Origin: Cellulophaga sp. BC115SP
GTDB taxonomy: Bacteria; Bacteroidota; Bacteroidia; Cytophagales; Spirosomataceae
DNA: 64,000 nucleotides
Assembly (NCBI RefSeq): GCF_009905545.1
Contig: NZ_JAAALB010000024.1
Location: forward strand, 22,874 to 86,873
Direction of reading: 5' to 3'
Positions 18,140 to 26,948 of this stretch are shown here, in pieces. Under the pieces are notes generated by a model. It ran no database searches, was not told the DNA's origin, and was given only the letters and a program-made list of their open reading frames with translations. Position numbers and translations under genes: made by a program. Numbering within the stretch: the stretch's first letter is position 1; every line of letters starts with the position of its first letter.

Positions 18140-19495
18140 TTAGTTGAGTTGACCTGAAGTGTAAAGAAGATCGTAGTATTTTGCCACAGCATCTATTTGT
18201 GCTGACAAAAGTTGATAGCGAGTTCGAAACAAAGCTGTATCAGCATCCATCAATTCGGTATGTAATGCCATTTGGTTAAAATACTTTTGTTTCAGAATTC
18301 TATAATTTTCATTGGCCTGTGCAATCGCTTTTTCAATAACCTTTATCTTATCCTGAGTTTCCAGCCATGCCATATATCTTCGATACATAACATCTTGAAT
18401 GGCATCTTTTTGAATCTTTTCTTGAACTTGTGCAAGCTCAATCGATTGCTTTGCCATAGCTAATTTGGTCTTGACTTTAAACAAGTGAGAAATACTAAAA
18501 TTCATATCAATCCCAATTCTCCCAAGGCTATACAGGTATGGATGTGGAGGAAATAAGAACAACATATAGTTGGGATAGTTGTAACCAAAAGTCCCAAACA
18601 AACTCAAAGTTGGCTTGGTCGATGCTTTGATGGCTTGGTATCCCAACTCATTAATTTCAGTAGCTTGTTGTTTTATTTTTACCTCCTCACGATTTAAAGC
18701 ACCTTCTTGAAGCTTATCTATCAACAATTCTGTATGATTCATGCTGAGAGCCGACTTAGTGTCTAGCAACAGAGTATCTCTTTCTGGAATCTGTAGAAGA
18801 GTTTTCAAATCATTGAGCAATACTTTTGTATTTCGCTCATTAGTCAAAATATCGAGGGTTGAATTTGAGCATTGAAGACTCGCTTGTAACACTTCTTCTT
18901 TGGTAATTGTACCATTTTTTTTGAAAGCACTTACCAAATTAAGTCGTTCGTTTTGTTCTTTTAGCGTTTCTTTCAAAAGTGAGTCAAGCGCCACCAACTT
19001 ACAAATCCCCAAATAGGTTTGTATGACTTCAAGGGCTTTTTCTCGGTAAACTTGTTTCTCTTGAAGTTGCGCAATTTCTACTCTTTTTTCAGCTTGCTTA
19101 ATACCAATTTTGATTCTTCCACCTTGATAAAGAGGCATTTTGACATTCACAGTTGCATCATATATGTCAGGAATTGTCTGGTAATGAACTACTTGGTCTG
19201 CATGTTGATACTCAACCATATTGCTCATACGATAATACGAAGCATGAAAATCTAAATCTGGTAGCTGAATTTCTCTTTCTTCCTTTACTTTTTCGTGGGC
19301 TACTTCAGTCTGAATCCTTGCTTGTAAGAGATAAGGACTGTTTTCTTTCAAGCGATTCAGAGCCTCCGATAAATTTAAAGAAACCTTATTGCTTGTGGTA
19401 TGGCTAATATGTTGTCCATAAGTGGTTTGGGCAAGCATAAGCAAACCTCCAAGGAAAAAACTCTTTCCTTGAATTGGCTGTTTGTACGTTGTCAT
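18140..19495 (-). CDS. TolC family outer membrane efflux protein
   Basis: The 451-residue protein has a signal peptide (cleavage near TTYGQ, about 28). It carries two repeats of long helices with short beta segments (SLNLSEALNRLKENSPYLLQ; PTLSLFGTFGYNYPNYMLF), as in OEP/TolC proteins. It is the first gene of the efflux operon and provides the outer-membrane exit duct. The leader from 19496 to about 19720 holds no gene. Confidence 0.9.
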   Translation of the reverse strand: MTTYKQPIQGKSFFLGGLLMLAQTTYGQHISHTTSNKVSLNLSEALNRLKENSPYLLQARIQTEVAHEKVKEEREIQLPDLDFHASYYRMSNMVEYQHADQVVHYQTIPDIYDATVNVKMPLYQGGRIKIGIKQAEKRVEIAQLQEKQVYREKALEVIQTYLGICKLVALDSLLKETLKEQNERLNLVSAFKKNGTITKEEVLQASLQCSNSTLDILTNERNTKVLLNDLKTLLQIPERDTLLLDTKSALSMNHTELLIDKLQEGALNREEVKIKQQATEINELGYQAIKASTKPTLSLFGTFGYNYPNYMLFLFPPHPYLYSLGRIGIDMNFSISHLFKVKTKLAMAKQSIELAQVQEKIQKDAIQDVMYRRYMAWLETQDKIKVIEKAIAQANENYRILKQKYFNQMALHTELMDADTALFRTRYQLLSAQIDAVAKYYDLLYTSGQLN

Positions 19496-19721
19496 AAAAT
19501 CAACTCAGATACTATAAATGTACCTGATTGCGAGAGTGAAAAATGAAAATATGTTTGGGTGAAAGTTTATAAATTCCTCCACCAATAAATTTTAACTAAT
19601 ATCATTCTTAAAAACAGGTGCAAAACTATTTTACCCTCATGGCATGGGATATGAGTACCACAATTTTGTACCATCCTCATACTCATTGTCCCAATTAACA
19701 AGTAATCTAAACCACTATCTT

Positions 19722-21239
19722 TTACTGGATTGATGCTACTCTTTCTAATTCAGTGGTCATTCTACCCGTTTTCTGTAATCTTTCGTGCCAACTAAGTGCC
19801 TCGCCAAGTAAATGAGGCGTTTGTCCTCCTTTCTCCAAAGCTCTGGTATAATAATCCAACAAAGCTTCTCGGTAATCGGAGTGTGCACAGTTTTCGATAA
19901 TAACTTTGGCTCGTTCGCGTGGAGCTAAACCTCGTAAATCTGCTAGTCCAAAATCAGTTACCAAAATATCAACATCGTGCTCAGTATGATCTACATGGGC
20001 TACCATAGGTACTACATGTGAGATTGTGTCATTTTTGGAAGCAGCTTGGCACACAAAAATGCTTAAATAGGCATTTCTGGCAAAATCACCTGAACCACCG
20101 ATTCCGTTCATCATTTTGGTACCGTAAATATGCGTTGAGTTTACATTTCCGTAGATATCAAACTCGATGGCAGTATTGATCGCAATAACGCCCAATCGGC
20201 GTATCACCTCCGCTGAATTACTAATATTCTGAGGTCGAAGTAGGATTTTGTCTTTATATCGTTCAAAATTGATAAAAAGCTTTTGATACCATTCCTTCGA
20301 AACCGTAATAGAAGACGCTGAAGCAAAATCCATTTTTCCTGCATCGATTAGCTCAAAAGTACTATCCTGTAATACCTCTGAATACATCGTAAGACCCTCG
20401 AAGGGACTATTGACAAAACCTTGTAAAATGGCATTCGCCACCTTACCAATACCCGCTTGTAGCGGCAACAAATGGTAGGAAAGTTTACCTTTATGTACTT
20501 CTTTTTCAAAAAATTCAATCAAATGTGCCGCAATAGCATCTGTTTTTGCTTCAGGTGGAGCGATTGTAGCTGCGCTATCCGACAAGTTTGTAAAGACAAC
20601 CGCCACCACCTTAGCAGGATCAAATTCGATACCGATACTCCCTATACGGTCATCGACTTTTTCAATCAATATAGGTTTACGAAAAGGATAACGTTCGGGG
20701 ATATGAATATCATGAATCCCAGCGATACTCGTTGGCACAGCCATATTGACCTCAATAATCAACTGTTTGGCTTGTTGGACAAAAGTTGCTGAATTACCAA
20801 CCGAAGTAGTTGGAATCAATTGTCCATCGGCTCTAATCATGGCAACTTCAATCACCGCCAAATCGATAGGATGAATATTTTCGGCTTGCAATAATTCCGC
20901 TGTTTCTCCCAAGTGTTGGTCTATAAAAAGTACCTCCCCATCGTTGATATGACTTCTTAAGCCGTTATCAGATTGAAAGGGCATACGCTTATATAGTGCG
21001 TGTGATTCTGCCAATAATCCATCGGTATCATGACCCAGAGAGGCTCCCGTTAGCAAGGTTATCTTCAGCGGATTAGATTGGGCACGTTCGGCTAATGCTT
21101 GCAAAACGGCCTTACTATCGCCTGCACGTGTGAAGCCACTAGAGCCTACAACCATGCCATCTTCTATTAAAGCAGCAGCTTCTTGTGCGGTTTTTACTTT
21201 GGCAAGCAAAGTAGGAATTTGGATTCTCTCTGAATTCAT
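19722..21239 (-). CDS. Acetyl-CoA hydrolase/transferase family, probable succinyl-CoA:acetate CoA-transferase
   Basis: I place the start at the ATG at 21239 because it is preceded by GGAGG with ideal spacing, giving 505 residues, the usual length of this family. The open frame extends further upstream without support. The catalytic glutamate is E288 in MYSEVLQDS, and the CoA-binding glycine motif GGSGDFAR lies near residue 402. Such enzymes transfer CoA between acetate and succinate or another acyl group, linking acetate to the TCA cycle. The gene is divergent from an AraC regulator across 136 bp, which may control it. Confidence 0.9.
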   Translation of the reverse strand: MNSERIQIPTLLAKVKTAQEAAALIEDGMVVGSSGFTRAGDSKAVLQALAERAQSNPLKITLLTGASLGHDTDGLLAESHALYKRMPFQSDNGLRSHINDGEVLFIDQHLGETAELLQAENIHPIDLAVIEVAMIRADGQLIPTTSVGNSATFVQQAKQLIIEVNMAVPTSIAGIHDIHIPERYPFRKPILIEKVDDRIGSIGIEFDPAKVVAVVFTNLSDSAATIAPPEAKTDAIAAHLIEFFEKEVHKGKLSYHLLPLQAGIGKVANAILQGFVNSPFEGLTMYSEVLQDSTFELIDAGKMDFASASSITVSKEWYQKLFINFERYKDKILLRPQNISNSAEVIRRLGVIAINTAIEFDIYGNVNSTHIYGTKMMNGIGGSGDFARNAYLSIFVCQAASKNDTISHVVPMVAHVDHTEHDVDILVTDFGLADLRGLAPRERAKVIIENCAHSDYREALLDYYTRALEKGGQTPHLLGEALSWHERLQKTGRMTTELERVASIQ

Positions 21240-21320
21240 GATTTGTTCCTCCGAAAAATAGTTAGAGTTTCTTGTGCGTTTGTTTTGTTTCTTGAAATAT
21301 GGTAAGACAAAATTAGCGAG

Positions 21321-21328
21321 TATCTTTG
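21321..21328 (+). promoter_or_regulatory. Bacteroidota -7 box TATCTTTG for the AraC gene
   Basis: TATCTTTG matches TAnnTTTG and lies 47 bp before the chosen ATG at 21376. This supports that start over the longer open frame that begins at 21274. Confidence 0.55.
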
Positions 21329-21375
21329 TGGTAGAAATATCTACAAAAGCCAACTATTTATCAATTTTTGCCAAA

Positions 21376-22182
21376 ATGACTCCGCAACGATATTACCTTA
21401 CTGAAGTTGATAAGGTGGAAGACTCTATCTATTGTTTTCACGACGCTATGGGCGAAAACGACATTCAGCTACATCAACATAAAAAGGCACAATTGCTATA
21501 TACTGAAGGTGGTGTCGTACATATTTCGGTACCTGACAAAACCTATTTTTTGCCAGCTAGACATTATATGTGGATTCCACCCGAAGTACCACATAGTATT
21601 CATGCGAGTTCACCTGAAATCATGATGCGTAATCTGTATTTTCCCATCAAAAATCAGGGAATAGATTTTTTCCAACAAATAGGTATTTATGCGGTCAATG
21701 ATTTATTACTCCAATTACTCTTGTTTTCGAATCGCTGGCATGGAGATATTTTGACAAGTTCGCAAGAAGATTATATCATAGCAGAGGCTATACGTGCTAT
21801 TTTGCCACAAATCAGTACGATGAATTTACCGTTAGCTTTACCTTTTTCAAATAACCAAAGGCTCGAAAAAATATTAGCGTTTATGGCAAGTAATTTACAT
21901 AACCCTATTGCATTTCCTGAGCTATGTGATAAGTTTGGGTTTAGTCAACGAAGTTTAGCAAGGTTATTTCATGCAGAATTAGGCATGACTTTTATTCAAT
22001 ATTATACGATATTAAGAATTTTGAAATCTTTACAACTATTGCTGGAAGAAAAATTACCCGTAAGCGAGGTTGCGATTAGTGTAGGCTATAGTAGCATACC
22101 TACATTTAGTAACACTTTTTGCAATCTCATTGGCTGTCGCCCGTCAGAATATTTAAAAATACAGACTACCATATTAAAATAA
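21376..22182 (+). CDS. AraC family regulator with cupin N-terminal domain
   Basis: From the ATG at 21376 the protein has 268 residues. The N-terminal half is a cupin sensor (HQHKKAQLLYTEGGVVHISV and WIPPEVPHSIH). The C-terminal 100 residues form the double helix-turn-helix of AraC/XylS proteins (FGFSQRSLARLFHAELG; VAISVGYSSIPTFSNTFCNL). The longer open frame would start inside the promoter and is rejected. The gene is divergent from the CoA-transferase gene, a likely target together with itself. The inducer is unknown. Confidence 0.88.
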   Translation: MTPQRYYLTEVDKVEDSIYCFHDAMGENDIQLHQHKKAQLLYTEGGVVHISVPDKTYFLPARHYMWIPPEVPHSIHASSPEIMMRNLYFPIKNQGIDFFQQIGIYAVNDLLLQLLLFSNRWHGDILTSSQEDYIIAEAIRAILPQISTMNLPLALPFSNNQRLEKILAFMASNLHNPIAFPELCDKFGFSQRSLARLFHAELGMTFIQYYTILRILKSLQLLLEEKLPVSEVAISVGYSSIPTFSNTFCNLIGCRPSEYLKIQTTILK

Positions 22183-22654
22183 ACGAAGTTCAACTTCAAA
22201 TAAACGATAAATAGAAACATTCCTTAAAATTCAAAAATGTAATTATTTTTATAAAAAATTACATTATACCGCAATACGATTAACTTTTGTCAATGATTTT
22301 ACTTATCTTAAATAAAAAAAACATCAATTATCACTAATTTGCATCCAATATCACCAAATCATGTGATATAAATTTTTCCTCAAAAATTTTGATTTTATTT
22401 TTTATGGTAATAACTTTCAGTTGTAGAAGAATGTGGACTTCAATTAATATCTGAAAAGCTTCTTTTACCTTAACTAACTAACACCCAATTATATTTATCT
22501 ACCCTCTTTTTGTTTTCCATACGAAAACAAATCATCAAATGGTGTTTTTTAGGATAGTATAATTTCCTTCTTTCGAAAAGGATTTTAAAATGAATAATGG
22601 ATTTTATTTTAAGTCTAACACATAAAACTTTAACTTTATAGCCTTACTTTGTAA
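22183..22654. other. Gene-free AT-rich region of about 470 bp
   Basis: No open frame of note is present on either strand. The stretch is very AT-rich with poly-A and poly-T runs and contains no recognisable repeat shared with the rest of the window. It may hold the 3' UTR of the AraC gene. I see nothing else in it. Confidence 0.5.
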
Positions 22655-22682
22655 AAAAGCCTCAGAGAAATCTGAGGCTTTT
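22655..22682. terminator. Bidirectional terminator after the Ivy-like gene
   Basis: The 12 bp stem AAAAGCCTCAGA/TCTGAGGCTTTT has a 4-nt loop. Its A-rich left and T-rich right flanks allow function in both directions, chiefly for the minus-strand gene ending at 22697. Confidence 0.88.
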
Positions 22683-22696
22683 GATGTTTTTCATGG

Positions 22697-23152
22697 TTAA
22701 TAATTATTAACCCATTGCATTACTCTTGGAGAATTACTTCCATCTTCCGAGTAAGTATTCACTTTGTCTCCTTCGCGAATGCCTGCTGAAAGGTTATTTT
22801 TAGTAAAGTCATACACAATAATAAAATTGGTAGCTCCACAGTTATGTTGCTCACAACCATTTGCTACAAAGAGATTGTTTTTTACTTCAATAGGAACCTC
22901 GACAGCCCAAGTGCTTACCATAAATTGGTAACGATTTCCCAATAATTTTTTAAGACGAGTTGTTAAACTTTGTGAGTTAAATAATTTTACATCAAAAGGG
23001 TACTTTCCTTGAAGTTTTCTCAGAAAAGCCATAGACGGTTCATCACCTACAGTGTTTTTTTGTGTTTCTACAATTTTCGCCACTGAGTGTTGTGATATAC
23101 CTACGGTTAATAGGCTCATCATAACGGCGGCACTCACGGTAATCTTTTTCAT
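22697..23152 (-). CDS. Small secreted protein with Ivy-like C-x2-H-x-C motif, candidate lysozyme inhibitor
   Basis: The 151-residue protein has a signal peptide (about 1-25). The motif C100-E-Q-H103-N-C105-G followed by NFIIVYDF closely resembles the CKPHDCG loop plus beta strand of the Ivy lysozyme inhibitor, in which that disulfide-closed loop enters the lysozyme active site. The C-terminal tail PRVMQWVNNY also aligns loosely with the WLN segment of Ivy. The N-terminal part (FLRKLQGKYPFDVKL) is not clearly Ivy. A periplasmic inhibitor of muramidases or a related family with this loop is the best guess. It is monocistronic with its own terminator. Confidence 0.6.
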   Translation of the reverse strand: MKKITVSAAVMMSLLTVGISQHSVAKIVETQKNTVGDEPSMAFLRKLQGKYPFDVKLFNSQSLTTRLKKLLGNRYQFMVSTWAVEVPIEVKNNLFVANGCEQHNCGATNFIIVYDFTKNNLSAGIREGDKVNTYSEDGSNSPRVMQWVNNY

Positions 23153-23359
23153 TTCTTATACGTTTATACCTATTTGGGTTCAAGACATCTTTTCAAATAT
23201 AACGGATAAGTTCTGGAAACACGTATTATTTTTTTCAAGCCAATTGCTTTACCGAAATAGAGTCGTAACCTATTTAGCACAAAAAACCAAGCAATAAAAT
23301 ACTTAAAATCAAACACTTAAATAATTATCATCAGTATCAAAATCACCTTAATTGTTAGT

Positions 23360-24001
23360 TTAATTCTGATGATTTAGTATTCTCAAAACCTCTGCATCAC
23401 CTTCTGCCAAATCAAAGATGGTATAACCCTCAATGTTAGGAATATTTTTATCCGCACCAGCCTTTATCAACAATTCAATACTTTTCAAATGAGCACTTCT
23501 TGCGATATTTTTATCCTGATAAGTCCCATGAACAGCCCAAAATAATGGCGTTGAGGTAAACTCAATACATTTTTGATTCAAATCAAGATCTTTTTGTAAC
23601 AATACTTCCAGCAATTCAACACCACCACACCAAGCTGCCCAGTGTAAGGCAGTTCCGCCAAAACATCCTTGATGGTGTAAATTAGCCCCTTTGCTAAGAT
23701 AATACTTCCCAAGTTGATTAGCGTAAAGACTAGCCGCAGCAATTAGGGGTGTATCTTGAAGAATTTTCAAATCTTGACCGTCAATATTTGCGCCAAAATC
23801 AAGTAAAATACTAGCTAGCTCGATTCCTTTTTCTTCAGAAATATCCTTCGTAAATACCCAATCAGCAATTCGGTGCAAGGGATGTGCCAAAGCAGGGGTT
23901 TTGTCATCTAGTGGAACTCCACTATTTGCCAACTCAGGATTTGATGCGAGCGTGGAATGGAGTAATATAGTATCGCCAGTTTTTAAGATTGATTGTAACA
24001 T
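23360..24001 (-). CDS. Ankyrin repeat protein
   Basis: The 213-residue protein has no signal peptide. At least four ankyrin units are seen, with hallmark segments DTPLIAAASLYANQLGKYYL, GTALHWAAWCGGVELLEVLL, STPLFWAVHG and GADKNIPNIEGYTIFDLAEG. It probably binds another protein in the cytoplasm. The neighbours give no hint of a partner. It ends 1 kb from the Ivy-like gene and is likely a single transcription unit. Confidence 0.9.
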   Translation of the reverse strand: MLQSILKTGDTILLHSTLASNPELANSGVPLDDKTPALAHPLHRIADWVFTKDISEEKGIELASILLDFGANIDGQDLKILQDTPLIAAASLYANQLGKYYLSKGANLHHQGCFGGTALHWAAWCGGVELLEVLLQKDLDLNQKCIEFTSTPLFWAVHGTYQDKNIARSAHLKSIELLIKAGADKNIPNIEGYTIFDLAEGDAEVLRILNHQN

Positions 24002-24085
24002 AGTAAAAATGATTAAAGGTTAAGAATATCAAATTTACTAGTTTTTGTTACGAAATTGGGTCAGTCAAAGAAGATTTAACAGACA

Positions 24086-24478
24086 CTAATCTGCCCTCCA
24101 AAGTCGGAGTAATGTTAAAGTTAACACAATCATAAAGATGTTAAAACCCAGAACCTCAGTCTCACCACGCACCAGATGAAATACAATTGCAGAAAGCATC
24201 AACCCAAGTATACCATAGGCAGCCCATCGACTAAAATAAGGTTTTATGTTCAGAAGACTCGGCAGTATGATACCTACTGCTCCAAGTAAATCTAATAGGG
24301 CTGTTCCCCAAACTACAAGATTAGGCACTTGCGCAACCCATGGCCACATCAAAGCTAGTTGGTCAATCGGAGTTATTAATTTCATGATGCCTCCATAAGT
24401 AAGGCACAATGCCAAAAGAAATTGCAGTACCCAAGCGGATAATGTTTTGAACCTAGAATTTTGTTTGTGTGTTGTCAT
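24086..24478 (-). CDS. DoxX family membrane protein
   Basis: From the ATG at 24478 the protein has 130 residues with four membrane helices, the DoxX/DUF4870-like length. Characteristic segments are LALCLTYGGIMKLITPIDQL and GTALLDLLGAVGIILPSLL. The longer open frame would begin inside the regulatory palindrome and is rejected. DoxX-like proteins are integral membrane proteins often tied to redox or thiol stress. The gene is divergent from an HxlR regulator with a perfect palindrome between them, which points to direct control. Confidence 0.85.
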   Translation of the reverse strand: MTTHKQNSRFKTLSAWVLQFLLALCLTYGGIMKLITPIDQLALMWPWVAQVPNLVVWGTALLDLLGAVGIILPSLLNIKPYFSRWAAYGILGLMLSAIVFHLVRGETEVLGFNIFMIVLTLTLLRLWRAD

Positions 24479-24532
24479 GGTTGTAAATTTATTTTTGCCA
24501 AAACTACCCACTTAACTTTTACAACACAGGGA

Positions 24533-24570
24533 TACTTTCTTCGAGGTAAGCACTTACCTCGAAGAAAGTA
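24533..24570. promoter_or_regulatory. Perfect 18+18 bp palindrome between doxX-like and hxlR genes, probable HxlR operator
   Basis: The left arm 24533-24550 (TACTTTCTTCGAGGTAAG) and the right arm 24553-24570 are exact reverse complements separated by CA. There is no T-tract and the palindrome lies between two divergent start codons, so it is an operator rather than a terminator. HxlR proteins bind inverted repeats as dimers. The perfect symmetry would serve both promoters. Confidence 0.75.
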
Positions 24571-24594
24571 AAACGAATCATAAACTCAAAGACG

Positions 24595-24933
24595 ATGATA
24601 AACGGCATTGATTGTCCTAAAAATATACTTTCTATTAAGGATACCTTAGAAACCTTACAAGGCAAATGGAAGTTGTTAATTCTGTTTGCCTTAGGTGCTG
24701 AACCTAAAAGGTTTAATCAAATTGCCCAAGAAGTGAAGGGTATTTCAGATAAAGTATTGTCCAACGAGCTCAAAAGTCTTGAAACGAATACTTTAATTAC
24801 TAGAACTGCCGTTGATACCTATCCACCGACGGTGGAGTATTCTATTACGCCACACGGGCAGTCGCTACAAAGGGTAGTTGAAGAGTTACATCTATGGGGT
24901 ATTGAACATAGAAAGGTGATTATGGAAAAGTAA
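24595..24933 (+). CDS. HxlR family transcriptional regulator
   Basis: The 112-residue protein carries the single winged-helix domain typical of HxlR (LQGKWKLLILFALGAEPKRF, VLSNELKSLETNTLI, TVEYSITPHGQSL). A cysteine near the N-terminus (NGIDCPKN) is at the position of the redox-sensing cysteine of YodB/HypR-type members. The start lies 24 bp after the palindrome, so autoregulation is likely. The divergent DoxX-like membrane protein is the obvious target. Confidence 0.92.
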   Translation: MINGIDCPKNILSIKDTLETLQGKWKLLILFALGAEPKRFNQIAQEVKGISDKVLSNELKSLETNTLITRTAVDTYPPTVEYSITPHGQSLQRVVEELHLWGIEHRKVIMEK

Positions 24934-25037
24934 ATCATATATAAAGATGTATTATCCTGTGTTTACGTATCAAACATGAGTCATCCCGAATTTAGCGATT
25001 TAGAGATTGAGCAAATGAGTGATTATGTAAAAATTTG

Positions 25038-25185
25038 TATTCTAGCAGTAGAGACGCAATGATTGCGTCTCAAGCCAAGTTATATCTAGCATAGTAGCAT
25101 CAAAAAAGCGGTCGAAAAATATTTTTCGACCGCTTTTTTGATAAAAACTTAGAGAATAATCCCAATCCTAAAAATTCAGGACGAC
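25038..25185 (+). repeat. Intergenic repeat family 1, copy A (148 bp, two hairpins)
   Basis: The element holds a first hairpin, GAGACGCAAT/ATTGCGTCTC, at about 25052-25072 and a second strong hairpin, GCGGTCGAAAA/TTTTCGACCGC, at about 25108-25133 with a T run. The whole segment aligns with the reverse complement of 31951-32097 with few mismatches. It lies between convergent genes and probably serves as their shared terminator. Confidence 0.85.
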
Positions 25186-25205
25186 TGTTGTTTTTCTACA
25201 AAAAA

Positions 25206-25748
25206 TCAAAACTGTAATGGTGGTCCTACCACCTGCATATCGTGTGCAGCGAATATCCGTGCTCCTTCTTCTGGAGTTGGTTGGGTTTTAAGCGCACCTA
25301 AAGCACGAAAAAAGTCTTCCATTTTTCCAGAGGGTTGAAACATAAAAAATAGCTTTCCTGCTGAAGAAGTTTGCGCAAAAGCATGAGGAATATTCCTCGG
25401 CAAAAATATTGTATCTCCTGCTTTTAATCTATATTGCTCCTTTCCTACCTGAAAAAGATATTCTCCTTCTACAATAAAAAATATTTCATCCTGATTGGGG
25501 TGAATATGTAGAGGAGGTCCACCTTTTTCTCTTCCAATGTACTCAAATACAGTAAGCTGCCCACTAGTATCTTTCGATGAGACCTTGATATTATTAGGAC
25601 TAAGCCCAACTTGAGTGCTTTCCTGAAAACGGCTCTCGCCAGAACGAATCACAAATGGCGCTATTGGCGCTAGCTTCGTTTCGGCACTTACTTGCGTCAA
25701 AGTAGTGCCAAATACTGCTGCTGTTGAAAGAAAATTTCTGCGTTGCAT
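25206..25748 (-). CDS. Exported cupin-domain protein
   Basis: From the ATG at 25748 the protein has 180 residues. It starts with a twin-arginine type signal (MQRRNFLSTAAVFGTTL). A single cupin barrel follows, with motif 1 GGPPLHIHPNQDEIFFIVEG (H, H, E metal ligands) and motif 2 GDTIFLPRNIPHAF. Tat export fits a protein that folds with its metal in the cytoplasm. The catalytic role, if any, is unknown; quercetinase-like and sugar-isomerase-like cupins look similar. The AraC gene upstream on the same strand (77 bp gap) may be cotranscribed. Confidence 0.85.
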   Translation of the reverse strand: MQRRNFLSTAAVFGTTLTQVSAETKLAPIAPFVIRSGESRFQESTQVGLSPNNIKVSSKDTSGQLTVFEYIGREKGGPPLHIHPNQDEIFFIVEGEYLFQVGKEQYRLKAGDTIFLPRNIPHAFAQTSSAGKLFFMFQPSGKMEDFFRALGALKTQPTPEEGARIFAAHDMQVVGPPLQF

Positions 25749-25825
25749 AGTTGTTGGGGTAAAAGTTATAACACAAATTTGCAAGGCTGAAAATGCAATC
25801 TAGTGGTAAAAAAACGACATTTTTC

Positions 25826-26659
25826 TTAGTAAGTATCTGCTTGTCCAAAGCTTCTTTCAGGTGAATTTAAGTCCATCAAATGAAATTCTGTTGGCGACTT
25901 TAAAGTCAACTTTTGGTAGGTCTTTGATAAGTGTTGGTAATCATAGTACCCGCATTGAATAGCAATTGTGAGCCAATCTAATTGTGGGTATTTATTTTTC
26001 ATACGAAACGCATTTTCAAACCGAATCAACGAATTATAATATTTGGCAGAAACGCCCATTCTTTCCAAGAATTTACGTTCAAATTGACGAGTACTCAAGC
26101 ATGATTCATGCGCTAGCCAGTCAATATCTACTACGGTCGATTGATTTAATATATGATTGGTAATCATATCCAAACCATGACTTGGCTTAACTTTCTTGGT
26201 TAACAAACCCATCAGAAACGATTCTACAATCGTTATCATATTGGTATAATTCTGTACCTCCTGTAACCGTAAATTGACTTCTTTGATACAAAAGGGAAAA
26301 ATAGCCTCAGCGTCAATGTAGGAGTTATTGAGTTCGAAAGACGGTATTCCTGTTAGACGATACAATGCTCCAGGGCGAAAAACAACCTGAAAAACCAAAA
26401 AATCTTGACCAACATAGCGATGTGTAACTTCTGTTTGCTGACCAAATACCACAGACTTAAGTTTTGATTCGGTCTTACCAGAAACAGCATACTTTACCGT
26501 TTCGGTATCTCGAGGATAGAAACTCAAACAGTGTTCAGGTTTGGGAGGATAAGGTTTGTAGGGAATAGCTTGATTTGCTGAAAAAACAAAATCTACAATG
26601 CGGAAAGTGCGGACAAATTCCTTCAAAATGGGCGATGGAGGAAATTCTAGCAAAACCAT
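25826..26659 (-). CDS. AraC family regulator with DUF6597-type N-terminal domain
   Basis: From the ATG at 26659 the protein has 277 residues. The N-terminal region (EFPPSPILKEFVRTFRIVDF and PKPEHCLSFYPRD) resembles the DUF6597 sensor of Bacteroidota AraC proteins. The C-terminal helix-turn-helix pair (LSTRQFERKFLERMGVSAKY, AIQCGYYDYQHLSKTYQKLT) is clear. It is divergent from an NAD(P)-binding reductase gene across 289 bp and just upstream of the cupin gene, so either may be regulated. The upstream open frame before the chosen ATG looks non-coding. Confidence 0.86.
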   Translation of the reverse strand: MVLLEFPPSPILKEFVRTFRIVDFVFSANQAIPYKPYPPKPEHCLSFYPRDTETVKYAVSGKTESKLKSVVFGQQTEVTHRYVGQDFLVFQVVFRPGALYRLTGIPSFELNNSYIDAEAIFPFCIKEVNLRLQEVQNYTNMITIVESFLMGLLTKKVKPSHGLDMITNHILNQSTVVDIDWLAHESCLSTRQFERKFLERMGVSAKYYNSLIRFENAFRMKNKYPQLDWLTIAIQCGYYDYQHLSKTYQKLTLKSPTEFHLMDLNSPERSFGQADTY

Positions 26660-26948
26660 AGTCTTAATTGTGCATAAGGATTTCGATGAGAATATATTCA
26701 AAAATCATTTTTTTGCTTCTGTCACCAACCTATTCAATCTTTCTCAAAATCGTTTTATTTAATAATTATCAATAAAACGGTCAGATTCTTATACCTAATA
26801 TACAGTATTTCAGCAAGAAAATGATAATTTTGACCTATTAAACGCTGATTTACATACCAACAATCGAACTTTGCACGACTTGGTTCTTCTCCTTGCAACA
26901 TACTTCATGTTGTGACAGTTTTTTGTTGTATATAAAATCAGAAAAATC

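Noticed and set aside
21240..21353. N-terminal extension of the CoA-transferase to 21353
   Set aside because: The ATG at 21239 has a GGAGG ribosome site at ideal spacing and gives normal family length. The extension is low-complexity and overlaps the divergent promoter.
24533..24570. The long palindrome read as a transcription terminator
   Set aside because: It has no T-tract and lies between two divergent start codons, so an operator is more likely.
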